64,000 nt of DNA from Streptococcus mitis (GTDB taxonomy: Bacteria; Bacillota; Bacilli; Lactobacillales; Streptococcaceae). Made by a program: the position numbers and the translations under genes. The first letter of the stretch is position 1; each line of letters opens with the position of its first letter. The stretch lies in the NCBI RefSeq assembly GCF_000722685.1, contig NZ_JPFV01000015.1, positions 186,001 through 250,000 of the forward strand. The letters run 5' to 3'. This document shows positions 33,841 through 41,405 of this stretch, one piece after another. The notes under the pieces are model-generated. The model searched no databases and was not told the DNA's origin. It worked only from the letters and a program-made list of their open reading frames with translations.

Positions 33841-33933
33841 ATGATGGAATTAGTACTCAAAACTATCATCGGACCAATTGTGGTCGGTGTCATCCTTCGC
33901 TTAGTCAATAAATGGCTAAACAAGGACAAATAG
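33841..33933 (+). CDS. Fst/Ldr-family type I toxin peptide
   Basis: A 30-residue peptide starting MMELVLKTIIGPIVVGVILR and ending LVNKWLNKDK. A short head, one membrane-spanning helix with the GPIVVG motif, and a charged tail after W match the Fst family from plasmid pAD1 and its chromosomal relatives. Such peptides insert in the membrane and block growth when unbalanced. AGGAGGT lies 11 bases upstream. A convergent antisense RNA promoter, a shared terminator and repeated sequence over the start region complete a par-like locus. The gene falls between ruvB and two csRNA genes and is absent from annotation easily because of its size. Confidence 0.8.
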   Translation: MMELVLKTIIGPIVVGVILRLVNKWLNKDK

Positions 33934-33939
33934 TGTCAA

Positions 33940-34012
33940 AAAGACCCCAAGCTTATTTGGACGTGAGCTTGGGATCTTTTCTAGCCTATGATATAGAACT
34001 AGTACTCAATTC
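33940..34012 (-). ncRNA. Antisense antitoxin RNA (RNA II-like)
   Basis: A predicted transcript of about 70 nt on the minus strand, from near 34012 through the shared terminator. It contains the complement of CTAGCCTATGATATAGAACT followed by AGTACTCAA (33981-34009), a near repeat of the toxin's ribosome-binding and start region (33835-33860). It could therefore pair with the toxin mRNA at the repeats as well as at the terminator. This is how RNA II of pAD1 works. Confidence 0.7.
33942..33980. terminator. Bidirectional terminator shared by toxin and antitoxin RNAs
   Basis: AGACCCCAAGCT pairs with AGCTTGGGATCT at 11 of 12 positions around a 12-nt loop, with A and T runs on the two sides. It serves convergent transcripts from both strands, as in par loci. 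Confidence 0.75.
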
Positions 34013-34018
34013 CTTTTT

Positions 34019-34047
34019 ATTATCCCATAGTTCACAAAATTTGTCAA
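34019..34047 (-). promoter_or_regulatory. Antitoxin RNA promoter
   Basis: On the minus strand TTGACA (34042-34047) and GATAAT (34019-34024) are 17 bp apart. It is a stronger promoter than the toxin's, as expected for an antitoxin RNA. Confidence 0.75.
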
Positions 34048-34313
34048 AAGTTTATATTCTCGGCTTTTCAAGCTTTAACCGCTGTACAACAATATGATGA
34101 CTCAATCCTCGACAACCAAGAACATTATTAAAGTAGTTCTAGTCCTTCAATTAACAGTCACTTAAATTCAAAGTGAGGTTGAACTTGCTGAAGCGACAAC
34201 AGACCTATTTCTTAGTCATATTCGCTAAAAAATCCCCGACAATTCCCCGACCAAAATCCGAAAAATATCGGAAAATGATTTTTAGAATAGTCCCCAAAAG
34301 CCTGAAATAGAGC
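34048..34313. other. Gene-free stretch, possible degraded coding remnant
   Basis: No intact gene is seen between the antitoxin promoter and csRNA copy 2. The plus strand has short stop-interrupted frames (for example AVQQYDDSILDNQEHY and SEVELAEATTDLFLSHIR) that look protein-like but that I cannot assign. CGGAAAA/TTTTCCG-like dyads lie at about 34255-34280. Confidence 0.3.
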
Positions 34314-34411
34314 CAAAAAACTCCACCTGATTGGGGGGAGTTAAGGGAGATTATTATGAAAAAGAAAAGTTTAGGATTTTATTAAATAAAGTTAGGAGGT
34401 CTTTATTTAAT
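34314..34411 (-). ncRNA. CiaR-dependent small RNA (csRNA), copy 2
   Basis: A predicted RNA of about 98 nt. It starts near 34411, then a first hairpin TTAAATAAAG/CTTTATTTAA whose loop contains ACCTCCTAA (anti-Shine-Dalgarno). The stretch CTTTTTCATAATAATCTCCC follows, then a terminator (AACTCC...GGAGTT around CAATCA, one mismatch). It has the same plan as copies 1, 3 and 4. Confidence 0.85.
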
Positions 34412-34433
34412 AACTATATGATACAAGACGAAG

Positions 34434-34450
34434 CTTAAAACTAGCTTAAC
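34434..34450 (-). promoter_or_regulatory. CiaR box of csRNA copy 2
   Basis: The minus strand reads GTTAAG-CTAGT-TTTAAG, with TATCAT (34418-34423) 10 bp downstream. Confidence 0.85.
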
Positions 34451-34471
34451 TTTTCTCAGATTTTACTATTT

Positions 34472-34579
34472 TATACTCAATGAAAATCAAAGAGCAAACT
34501 AGGAAACTAGCCGCAGGCTGTACTTGAGTACGGCAAGGTGACGTTGACGTGGTTTGAATTTGATTTTCAAAGAGTATTA
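34472..34579 (-). repeat. BOX element (A-C, no boxB)
   Basis: A 108-bp BOX read on the minus strand. The boxC end (TATACTCAATGAAAATCAAA on the plus strand) and boxA end (TACGGCAAGGTGACGTTGAC, then ...AGAGTATTA) are fused without a boxB unit. It lies between csRNA copies 2 and 3. Confidence 0.9.
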
Positions 34580-34611
34580 CAAAAAAATTCTATCACCATC
34601 ACCTCACCCCA

Positions 34612-34707
34612 CAAAAAAGCCACCTGATTGGGTGACTTTATTAGGAGATTATGATGAAAAAAAGTTTTAGGATTTCATTAAATAAAGTTAGGAGGTCTTT
34701 ATTTAAT
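34612..34707 (-). ncRNA. CiaR-dependent small RNA (csRNA), copy 3
   Basis: A predicted RNA of about 96 nt. The first hairpin is identical to that of copy 2, with ACCTCCTAA in its loop. The linker reads CTTTTTTTCATCATAATCTCC, a slightly different anti-start stretch (two CAU triplets; quoted in two parts as CTTTTTTTCAT and CATAATCTCC). The terminator is AAGTCACC-CAATCA-GGTGGCTT with a T run. Confidence 0.85.
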
Positions 34708-34729
34708 GACTATATAATACTAGACTAGC

Positions 34730-34746
34730 CTTAAACTTTGCTTAAG
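34730..34746 (-). promoter_or_regulatory. CiaR box of csRNA copy 3
   Basis: The minus strand reads CTTAAG-CAAAG-TTTAAG, with TATTAT (34714-34719) 10 bp downstream. Confidence 0.85.
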
Positions 34747-34761
34747 AACAAACAAGTTTTA

Positions 34762-35178
34762 TTATTTTTCTCTGTTTATCCAAGTCATTCCTATACAATC
34801 ATAGGTAGATAAGGCTTCAAAACCCAAAGAACGATAAAATCCCACGTTTTTTTCTGTCTGTTCTGTCACCAGCTGGACTTGATAGGCATCTTTGTAATCT
34901 TCTAAAGCCTCCTTCATCAAGGATCTACCAATCCCTTGACGCTGATAGCTAGGCAAAACAATCAAATCCTGGACAAAAATTGATGAAAAACCATCTCCAA
35001 CCAAACGAATCAAGCCCACTACAGCATCGCCATCAAGCGCCACATAAATCACTAATGAATGAGATAAGGCCTGCTCCAGCATCTGAGGTTGATTTTTATA
35101 ATTTGTCCAACCGACAGCCTGATAGAGATGCAAAACATCCTCGATCTTGACGATTTCTTGCTTTTTAATAGTGATCAT
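34762..35178 (-). CDS. GNAT-family N-acetyltransferase
   Basis: A 138-residue GNAT protein. Acetyl-CoA motif A is LIVLPSYQRQGIGRSLMKEA (20 residues, around 71-90), followed by the FYRSLGFEALSTYD motif B. The substrate is unknown; small single-domain members of this type acetylate amines or amino acids. It starts 11 bases after the next acetyltransferase gene, with which it is presumably co-transcribed. Its end is 15 bases from the CiaR box of csRNA copy 3. Confidence 0.85.
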   Translation of the reverse strand: MITIKKQEIVKIEDVLHLYQAVGWTNYKNQPQMLEQALSHSLVIYVALDGDAVVGLIRLVGDGFSSIFVQDLIVLPSYQRQGIGRSLMKEALEDYKDAYQVQLVTEQTEKNVGFYRSLGFEALSTYDCIGMTWINREK

Positions 35179-35189
35179 CTCAACTCCTC

Positions 35190-35885
35190 TTAGAGTTCTC
35201 TCAAACTCTTGTACTGTCGTCCATTTTGGTCAAAATTTTCAGGAGTCAACCACGTTTCCAAACGCGTTTTGACTTTTGGCCAGTCCTTATCAATCATAGA
35301 CAACCAATCCGTATCCCTCGTACGCCCCTTATAAACCACTGCCTGACGGAAGGTTCCTTCATAAATAAATCCCAAACGTTCCGCTGCTCGTCTGGATGGC
35401 AGATTTAAGGCATCGCATTTCCACTCATAGCGACGATAGTTAAGCTCTTCAAAGACATAGCGAGCCAAGAGATACTGAGCTTCTGTCCCTATCCGTGTCC
35501 CCCTGAGCTCTGGAGAAAAAGTGACAGCTCCCACTTCTATTACTCGGTTATTCTGATCAATTCGCATGAGAGAAAAAGTTCCCAAAGCCTTACCAGTTTC
35601 CTTGTCTATAATCGCATAGTAAAAACGGTCCTTACGAGCCAACATCTGATTTAAAAGGCTAACCAACTCCTCCATATCTGCCACTGGCTCCTGAAAGAGG
35701 TAGGTCCACATCTCCTGAGGCGTATCAGGGCCATAAACAGCTAGCAAATCCCTCGCATGTTTTTCTACCGAGAGAGCCTCTATTCGAGCATAACGCCCTT
35801 CTAAGAAATCAATAGAAGGCAGTTTACCTGGTGTATAACCTTCCATTGACTCACCAATCATCTGACCATATTCATTTACTGGCAT
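35190..35885 (-). CDS. GNAT-family N-acetyltransferase (RimJ/RimL type)
   Basis: A 231-residue protein of the RimJ/RimL-like acetyltransferase group. VGAVTFSPELRGTRIGTEAQ (20 residues) is the acetyl-CoA loop, and YRRYEWKCDALNLPSRRAAE plus RLGFIYEGTFRQ match the family's C-terminal part. Fungal and bacterial relatives act on protein N-termini or small amines; the substrate here is unknown. GGAG-type site upstream. Leads a two-gene unit with the smaller GNAT gene. Confidence 0.87.
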   Translation of the reverse strand: MPVNEYGQMIGESMEGYTPGKLPSIDFLEGRYARIEALSVEKHARDLLAVYGPDTPQEMWTYLFQEPVADMEELVSLLNQMLARKDRFYYAIIDKETGKALGTFSLMRIDQNNRVIEVGAVTFSPELRGTRIGTEAQYLLARYVFEELNYRRYEWKCDALNLPSRRAAERLGFIYEGTFRQAVVYKGRTRDTDWLSMIDKDWPKVKTRLETWLTPENFDQNGRQYKSLREL

Positions 35886-35979
35886 CTTTCTTCTCCTTGT
35901 TTTACGCTGAAAATACTATATCACAAATTGTTCTCTTTGGAAACTAGCACTGTCTTAAAACTTCATCCTCAACACTATA

Positions 35980-36399
35980 TTAGTGACCCGTTTTCTGTCT
36001 TTTATCCTCTAAGGCTTGATTAATTCGTTGGGTGAGTTTATGAGTTTGCCAGATTTGATACAACCATATCAATCCATAAATTAACAAGAAAAAGAACCAA
36101 AGCAAGGGACTCCACAAGGCTGAACTCCAGCCAAAAAATAGAGAGGTCAATACTAAGATAGTAGCTGTCACTAATAAATGAACTCCTACACGTATACTAA
36201 AAGCAAGAAACTCTAGCTTTTCAAGTATTAAAGTCAATACCCCCATAATTCCACCCATTAAAAAAAGAGCTAGAATATTTTTTGCCATTGGTGCAGGATA
36301 GGTAATACCTGGATAAAACTGAGTCAACACCATCATACTCAAATAAAAGAAGGAAGCCGTACGCATTCCCGATACAAAATAATCAATTAATCGTTTCAT
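35980..36399 (-). CDS. DUF3021 four-helix membrane protein
   Basis: A 139-residue membrane protein with four hydrophobic segments (about residues 12-32, 40-60, 68-90 and 96-116) and a charged C-terminal tail (KLTQRINQALEDKRQKTGH). This fits DUF3021, a family almost always found next to LytTR regulators. Partner proteins of LytTR regulators in streptococci are membrane inhibitors, so it may hold the LytTR protein in check (inference by analogy). It starts 9 bases after the LytTR gene and is last in the exporter operon. Confidence 0.8.
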   Translation of the reverse strand: MKRLIDYFVSGMRTASFFYLSMMVLTQFYPGITYPAPMAKNILALFLMGGIMGVLTLILEKLEFLAFSIRVGVHLLVTATILVLTSLFFGWSSALWSPLLWFFFLLIYGLIWLYQIWQTHKLTQRINQALEDKRQKTGH

Positions 36400-36408
36400 G
36401 ATTTTCTC

Positions 36409-36864
36409 CTATAAACCTAGATAATTCATTAAGGACTTAACGTATTTCCGACTCACACTAGATTTGATGCCCCGAGTCATTTTAGCCATCATGTTCCCTG
36501 AAAAACTATCTGATAACGATTCTAAGTGGTCAATGTTTATAATTGAATGGCGTGATATCTGTATAAAGTTACGCCGATTAATCCGATTCTGAAAATTTAT
36601 CAATGTTTCCTTAGTTTTATAAATCCCATCTACCGTATAAATGGTTAATAAATTCTTGTCAATATCAGCTAGAATAAGATCCTCAATCTTCACCATGACC
36701 AGATAATCATCCGTTCGAATAGGAATGGTCACCTGATTGGTCGTTGAAAATTGTTCTAAATACTCCATGATTTCCCTTGCTTGGTCAGTTAACTGAGCTG
36801 CCTGAATTACAATCTGTGGGTCCTTTTCGGAAAACTCTGTCTTCATTTCAAAACGAATCTTCAT
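36409..36864 (-). CDS. LytTR-domain DNA-binding regulator
   Basis: A 151-residue regulator without a receiver domain. The C-terminal LytTR domain spans about residues 45-150, with IPIRTDDYLVMVKIEDLILA and FIQISRHSIINIDHLESL as beta-strand/DNA-contact landmarks. LytTR proteins bind direct repeats spaced one 21-bp period apart, and such a repeat lies upstream of the ABC operon. The 18-base gap after the permease gene and the 9-base gap to DUF3021 place it inside that operon, so autoregulation is likely. Confidence 0.87.
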   Translation of the reverse strand: MKIRFEMKTEFSEKDPQIVIQAAQLTDQAREIMEYLEQFSTTNQVTIPIRTDDYLVMVKIEDLILADIDKNLLTIYTVDGIYKTKETLINFQNRINRRNFIQISRHSIINIDHLESLSDSFSGNMMAKMTRGIKSSVSRKYVKSLMNYLGL

Positions 36865-36882
36865 TTTCTCTCCAATATACTT

Positions 36883-37725
36883 TTATTTTCTCCTGCTAAA
36901 CACTTTAACAAATAAAAGCCAAAGAAGAATAGCGACGAAACTGATAATAACCACTATAAAGTATGTCTCTTCCTTTGTCAATAGTTCTTGCCAGTTGATT
37001 TGGATTCCCATTTTTGCTTGAAATTCCTTTAACAAGCTGCTATTTCCTGTAAATGCAGTCCCTAATGGTTCTTTCATTAAAATTTGTCTATAGAGAGAAG
37101 CAATATAAGTTGCAGGGGTACACTTCATGATAATCTGTGCAAAATCAGGTAAAACTCCAATAGGGACATAAGTTCCTACTAAAAATCCAGAAGCAGTTCC
37201 TACTATAGTTGCCAGTTTACCAAGACTATCTACAGATTGAAAACGATAAATCAAGAGAATATTTATCAAACTTGAAAGCAGACTACTTAACAACATAATC
37301 AAAGCAATTTCTGGTAAATGACTGATAACTGGACTCTCTTTAAAATAAAGCCCCATAACAGCAAACATAAACACCTGCATGACAAAAGAGATGGCAATAC
37401 TACTGATTAGATAGGACACCTGTAACCCCCAGCTACCTAAATCTGTCAAGAAGAGATCTTGATCCACTTGATTTTCACGATCCTGTACCATTTGTGTAAG
37501 AGCCGTAAAACTGGTTGTAATCCCAGTCACAGCCAAGGTCCCACCCATCAGCCAGTTATTTAAAAGGTTCGTATTATCAGGGAGTTGGGACCAAGCATCT
37601 GTCAAGTTCTTCTGCAAAAAAATGATATAAAGGAGGAAGGAAATCAGTGCCCCCAATAATGAAAAAAATACTCCGGAACGATTACGAAAATATAAGATAA
37701 AATTCCGTTTCAATAAAGCTAACAT
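36883..37725 (-). CDS. ABC-2 type exporter permease
   Basis: A 280-residue membrane protein with six predicted helices, starting MLALLKRNFILYFRNRSGVF (the typical ABC-2 amphipathic start). FLVGTYVPIGVLPDFAQIIMK (in part: GTYVPIGVLPDFAQIIMK) and ATYIASLYRQIL match the ABC-2 membrane family. Its first codon shares base 37725 with the stop of the ATPase gene. With that ATPase it forms an exporter for an unknown cargo, perhaps a drug, lipid or peptide. Confidence 0.87.
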   Translation of the reverse strand: MLALLKRNFILYFRNRSGVFFSLLGALISFLLYIIFLQKNLTDAWSQLPDNTNLLNNWLMGGTLAVTGITTSFTALTQMVQDRENQVDQDLFLTDLGSWGLQVSYLISSIAISFVMQVFMFAVMGLYFKESPVISHLPEIALIMLLSSLLSSLINILLIYRFQSVDSLGKLATIVGTASGFLVGTYVPIGVLPDFAQIIMKCTPATYIASLYRQILMKEPLGTAFTGNSSLLKEFQAKMGIQINWQELLTKEETYFIVVIISFVAILLWLLFVKVFSRRK

Positions 37726-38591
37726 TAGCGAACCTCTCTTCCTGTAAGTGCAATAAAGGCATCATCCATGGTACCTGGACGAAATTCAAAAGAATCAATT
37801 TCTTCTCGTACTTTTGCCAAATATTCAATAGCTTCCAGTGATGTCCTTGGATAAAAAAGATATTCCAACTCATTTTCTTCCTTTACTGTCATTCCAGTCT
37901 GTAACAACTTTTCTAAATCCTTCATTTCTTTAAAACGAATTTTTAGGATATTAGATGCATACTGACTTTTAATAGCCGTCGCAGAACCTTGCGCAATCAC
38001 TTTCCCATGATCAACGATATAGATCTGATTTGCTTCATCCGCTTCATCCAGATAATGAGTCGTTAAGATAATAGTCATCCCTTCATCCTTTTGTAGTCGA
38101 GATAGTAAATCCCAAATGGCTTTGCGAGTCTGAATATCTAGACCTGTCGTTGGTTCATCTAAGAAAAGAATATCTGGCTGTGAAAGAAGAGCACGCGCAA
38201 TATCAACCCTACGTTTTTGCCCACCTGACAAAGTCCCATATAGTTGCTTCTGGAAAGCAGTCAAACCCAGTTGATGGATCAAATCATCCACACGACTTGC
38301 TGCAATCTCCTTATACTGTTGAGCACGAATCGTAAGATTTTCTCTAACCGTCAACATCTCATCCAGTACACTAGCTTGAAAAACAACTCCTATTTTCGTA
38401 TTTGGCGCATATCGAATCTGACCTTTTGTCGGCTTTTTCAAACCGATTAACATGGAAATGGTGGTTGATTTTCCTGCACCATTGGGACCCAAAATAGCAT
38501 TAAAACTCCCTTTTTCAAACTCTAACTGAATATCGTCAACAGCCATATGATTGCCGTACCATTTAGTCAAATGTTTAGCTTGTAAAATCAT
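37725..38591 (-). CDS. ABC exporter ATPase
   Basis: A 288-residue ABC ATPase. Walker A GPNGAGKST, Q-loop VVFQASVLDE, signature LSGGQKRRVDIARAL and Walker B ILFLDEPTTGLD are all present. The C-terminal extension (residues 215-288) is of the DrrA/CcmA kind. It is first in the operon ATPase-permease-LytTR-DUF3021. Its promoter region carries the 21-bp-period repeat expected for a LytTR regulator. Confidence 0.92.
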   Translation of the reverse strand: MILQAKHLTKWYGNHMAVDDIQLEFEKGSFNAILGPNGAGKSTTISMLIGLKKPTKGQIRYAPNTKIGVVFQASVLDEMLTVRENLTIRAQQYKEIAASRVDDLIHQLGLTAFQKQLYGTLSGGQKRRVDIARALLSQPDILFLDEPTTGLDIQTRKAIWDLLSRLQKDEGMTIILTTHYLDEADEANQIYIVDHGKVIAQGSATAIKSQYASNILKIRFKEMKDLEKLLQTGMTVKEENELEYLFYPRTSLEAIEYLAKVREEIDSFEFRPGTMDDAFIALTGREVR

Positions 38592-38657
38592 ACTTATTTC
38601 CTCCTCTTTACCTCATCAGTTTAACAAAAAGTATGAAAGAAAAATCGACTTTTGAGA

Positions 38658-38686
38658 TAAGTGGTTAAAATGAGAGGTTAAGTGGT
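38658..38686 (-). promoter_or_regulatory. LytTR-type direct-repeat operator
   Basis: TAAGTGGT occurs at 38658-38665 and 38679-38686 (ACCACTTA on the minus strand), exactly 21 bp apart and with similar flanks. This is the spacing known for LytTR regulators such as HdrR and AgrA relatives. It lies about 70-95 bases upstream of the ATPase start codon. Confidence 0.7.
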
Positions 38687-38717
38687 GAGATGGTGGAAAC
38701 AGAATTATATTTTCATT

Positions 38718-38750
38718 CAAAAAATCCTCCAGATTCTACTCTGAAGGATT
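38718..38750 (-). terminator. leuS terminator
   Basis: On the minus strand AATCCTTCAGA pairs with TCTGGAGGATT around GTAGAA, followed by a T run. One G-U pair is present. Confidence 0.75.
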
Positions 38751-38756
38751 CCTATC

Positions 38757-41258
38757 TTATTTCACAACGATATTAACTAATTTATTCGGTACACTAATCA
38801 CTTTCACGATTTCCTTACCGTCAATTTCTGCTTTGACTTTTTCATCAGCTAGAGCAATCTCTTGCAATTCTTCGCGTGATAGGTCTTTAGCGACCATGAG
38901 TTTGGCACGAACTTTTCCTTTGATTTGGACAACAATTTCGATTTCGTCTTCAACTAGTTTACTTTCGTCCCATGTTGGCCAAGCTACGTAAGAGATGGAT
39001 TCACCTGTTGCTGCAACAGTTTGCCAAAGTTCTTCTGCCAAGTGAGGTGCAAATGGAGCAATCAATTGGATAAATCCTTTGGCATAGTCAACATAGAGCT
39101 TGTCTTCCTTGTTAGCTGCATTGACAAAGACCATAAGTTGGGCAATAGCTGTGTTGAATTTGAGGGACTCAATTTGTTCAGTGACAGCTTTAACGGTTTC
39201 GTTGTAAACCTTGTCAAGAGCGCCATTATTTTCCGCAAGGATTTCTTTGCTTGTAATCAAACGGTAAACACGGTCTAGGAATTTACGGCTTCCTTCCAGA
39301 CCTTCTTCTGACCAAGCGATTGAAGCATCAAGTGGCCCCATGAACATTTCATAGACACGAAGGGTGTCAGCACCGTATTGTTCCACCACGTCGTCTGGGT
39401 TAACAACGTTCTTGAGCGATTTAGACATCTTGGCTGGCGCTTGCTCCAACTCTTCCCCTGTTTCCACATGGAAGAAAGAACCGTCACGTTTTTCAACCTT
39501 ATCGGTTGCCACAAGAGCGCCACGGTGATCACGGTAGCTTGTTCCCAAGATCATCCCTTGGTTAAAGAGTTTTTGGAATGGTTCCTTAGTTGGAACAACA
39601 CCGAGGTCATAGAGGAATTTATGCCAGAAACGAGCGTAAAGCAAGTGAAGAACAGCATGCTCTGCACCACCCACGTAGATATCTACTGGCAACCATTGTT
39701 TGAGAAGGTCCTCGTCAGCTAATTTCTCAGTGTTATGTGGGTCAATATATCGGAGGTAGTACCAGCTTGAACCAGCCCATTGTGGCATGGTATTGGTTTC
39801 ACGACGACCCTTGACACCATCTTCACGAGTCACTTCAAGCCAGTCTGTCAAGTTAGCTAGTGGACTTTCACCAGTACCTGAGGGACGGATATCCTTGGTT
39901 ACAGGCAAGACAAGTGGCAATTCATTTTCAGGAACAGCTGTTGAAGTTCCGTCTTCCCAATGAATGATAGGAATTGGCTCACCCCAGTAACGTTGACGGC
40001 TAAAGAGCCAATCGCGAAGACGATAGGTAACCTTCTCTTGTCCACAGCCTTTTTCTTCCAACCAAGCCACGATCTTAGCAATCGCTTCTTCTTTGTTGAG
40101 TCCATCTAGGAAGTCTGAATTAACGTGAAGGCCATCTTCTGTGTAGGCAGCTTCTTCAACATTTCCACCTTCCAGAACCTCTACGATTGGAAGGTCAAAT
40201 TGTTTGGCAAATTCCCAGTCACGTTGGTCATGAGCAGGAACAGCCATTACCGCACCTGTCCCATAGCTAGCAAGAACATAGTCAGCAATCCAGATTGGAA
40301 TTTCCTTACCATTGACAGGGTTGACTGCATAAGCACCAGTCCAAACCCCTGTTTTTTCTTTAGCAAGGTCTGTACGAGCCAAGTCAGACTTGAGGCTAGC
40401 TTGGTGTTTGTAGTCTGCTACTGCATCTGCTTGCTCTGGGCTTGTGATAGCGTCAACCAAGTCATGCTCAGGAGCCAAGACTGTGAAAGTCGCACCGAAA
40501 AGGGTATCAGGACGAGTGGTAAAGACAGTAAATTCCTTATCAGTTCCCTTAACCTTGAAGGTTACATTTGCACCAGTTGATTTCCCAATCCAGTTGCGTT
40601 GCATGTCCTTGATAGACTCTGGCCAATCTAGTTCATCCAAGTCATTAAGCAGACGCTCTGCATAGGCCGTGATTTTAAGCATCCATTGACGCATTGGTTT
40701 ACGGACAACTGGATAACCTCCACGCTCAGAAGTTCCGTCAGGAAGAACTTCTTCATTGGCGATGGCTGTTCCCAATTCCTCAACCCAGTTTACTGGCACT
40801 TCCGCTTCATAGGCCAAGCCTTTTTCGTAAAGCTTAGTAAAAATCCATTGCGTCCACTTGTAATAGTTTGGATCTGTGGTGTTGACTTCACGATCCCAGT
40901 CGTAAGAAAATCCAAGCGCATTGATTTGGCGTTTGAAGTTAGCAATGTTCTCAGCTGTAAATTCTGCTGGGTCATTACCTGTATCCATAGCGTATTGCTC
41001 TGCAGGCAAACCAAAAGCATCCCAACCCATTGGATGAAGGACATTGTAGCCTTGCGCACGTTTGTAACGACTGAGGATATCTGTCGCTGTATAGCCTTCT
41101 GGGTGTCCTACGTGTAGACCCGCTCCAGACGGATAAGGGAACATATCAAGAGCATAAAACTTCGGTTTTGATGCGTCTGTTCCTGTCTTAAATGTATGAT
41201 GTTCTGCCCAGTAGCCTTGCCACTTAGGTTCAATTTCTTTATGATTGTAAAAACTCAT
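38757..41258 (-). CDS. leuS: Leucyl-tRNA synthetase
   Basis: An 833-residue class I synthetase. HIGH motif variant HVGH is in [16 protein letters not shown] (around residue 50), KMSKS is in [15 protein letters not shown] (around residue 610), and a CP1 editing domain with the threonine-rich [14 protein letters not shown] stretch lies between. The C-terminal anticodon-binding domain ends [14 protein letters not shown]. It is divergent from the two-component system gene, with a 147-base shared promoter region. There is no T-box leader in that space. Confidence 0.98.
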   Translation of the reverse strand: MSFYNHKEIEPKWQGYWAEHHTFKTGTDASKPKFYALDMFPYPSGAGLHVGHPEGYTATDILSRYKRAQGYNVLHPMGWDAFGLPAEQYAMDTGNDPAEFTAENIANFKRQINALGFSYDWDREVNTTDPNYYKWTQWIFTKLYEKGLAYEAEVPVNWVEELGTAIANEEVLPDGTSERGGYPVVRKPMRQWMLKITAYAERLLNDLDELDWPESIKDMQRNWIGKSTGANVTFKVKGTDKEFTVFTTRPDTLFGATFTVLAPEHDLVDAITSPEQADAVADYKHQASLKSDLARTDLAKEKTGVWTGAYAVNPVNGKEIPIWIADYVLASYGTGAVMAVPAHDQRDWEFAKQFDLPIVEVLEGGNVEEAAYTEDGLHVNSDFLDGLNKEEAIAKIVAWLEEKGCGQEKVTYRLRDWLFSRQRYWGEPIPIIHWEDGTSTAVPENELPLVLPVTKDIRPSGTGESPLANLTDWLEVTREDGVKGRRETNTMPQWAGSSWYYLRYIDPHNTEKLADEDLLKQWLPVDIYVGGAEHAVLHLLYARFWHKFLYDLGVVPTKEPFQKLFNQGMILGTSYRDHRGALVATDKVEKRDGSFFHVETGEELEQAPAKMSKSLKNVVNPDDVVEQYGADTLRVYEMFMGPLDASIAWSEEGLEGSRKFLDRVYRLITSKEILAENNGALDKVYNETVKAVTEQIESLKFNTAIAQLMVFVNAANKEDKLYVDYAKGFIQLIAPFAPHLAEELWQTVAATGESISYVAWPTWDESKLVEDEIEIVVQIKGKVRAKLMVAKDLSREELQEIALADEKVKAEIDGKEIVKVISVPNKLVNIVVK

Positions 41259-41344
41259 GGTCTCTCTCCAATTTTGTGATGTTACTATTATACCATTTTT
41301 GAGGGAATTTGGTCTCGTTCTATTCTATACTTTTCTATTTTACC

Positions 41345-41373
41345 TTGCTCTAGAATTTTTAAACTGCTATACT
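41345..41373 (+). promoter_or_regulatory. Promoter of the two-component system
   Basis: TTGCTC (41345-41350) and an extended -10 (TGC then TATACT, 41368-41373) are 17 bp apart, 33 bases before the histidine kinase ATG. AAGGAGGT lies at the usual spacing before the ATG. Confidence 0.6.
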
Positions 41374-41405
41374 TATAACAGAAAACCCTTCCAAGGAGGT
41401 AGCAG

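Noticed and set aside
34349..34397. Mini-genes starting ATGAAAAA with GGAGATTATT upstream, seen four times on the plus strand
   Set aside because: They are the reverse complement of csRNA anti-start stretches. CiaR boxes and terminators show that the other strand is transcribed.
41259..41405. T-box leader for leuS
   Set aside because: The divergent gap is 147 bases and has no T-box consensus or specifier stem.
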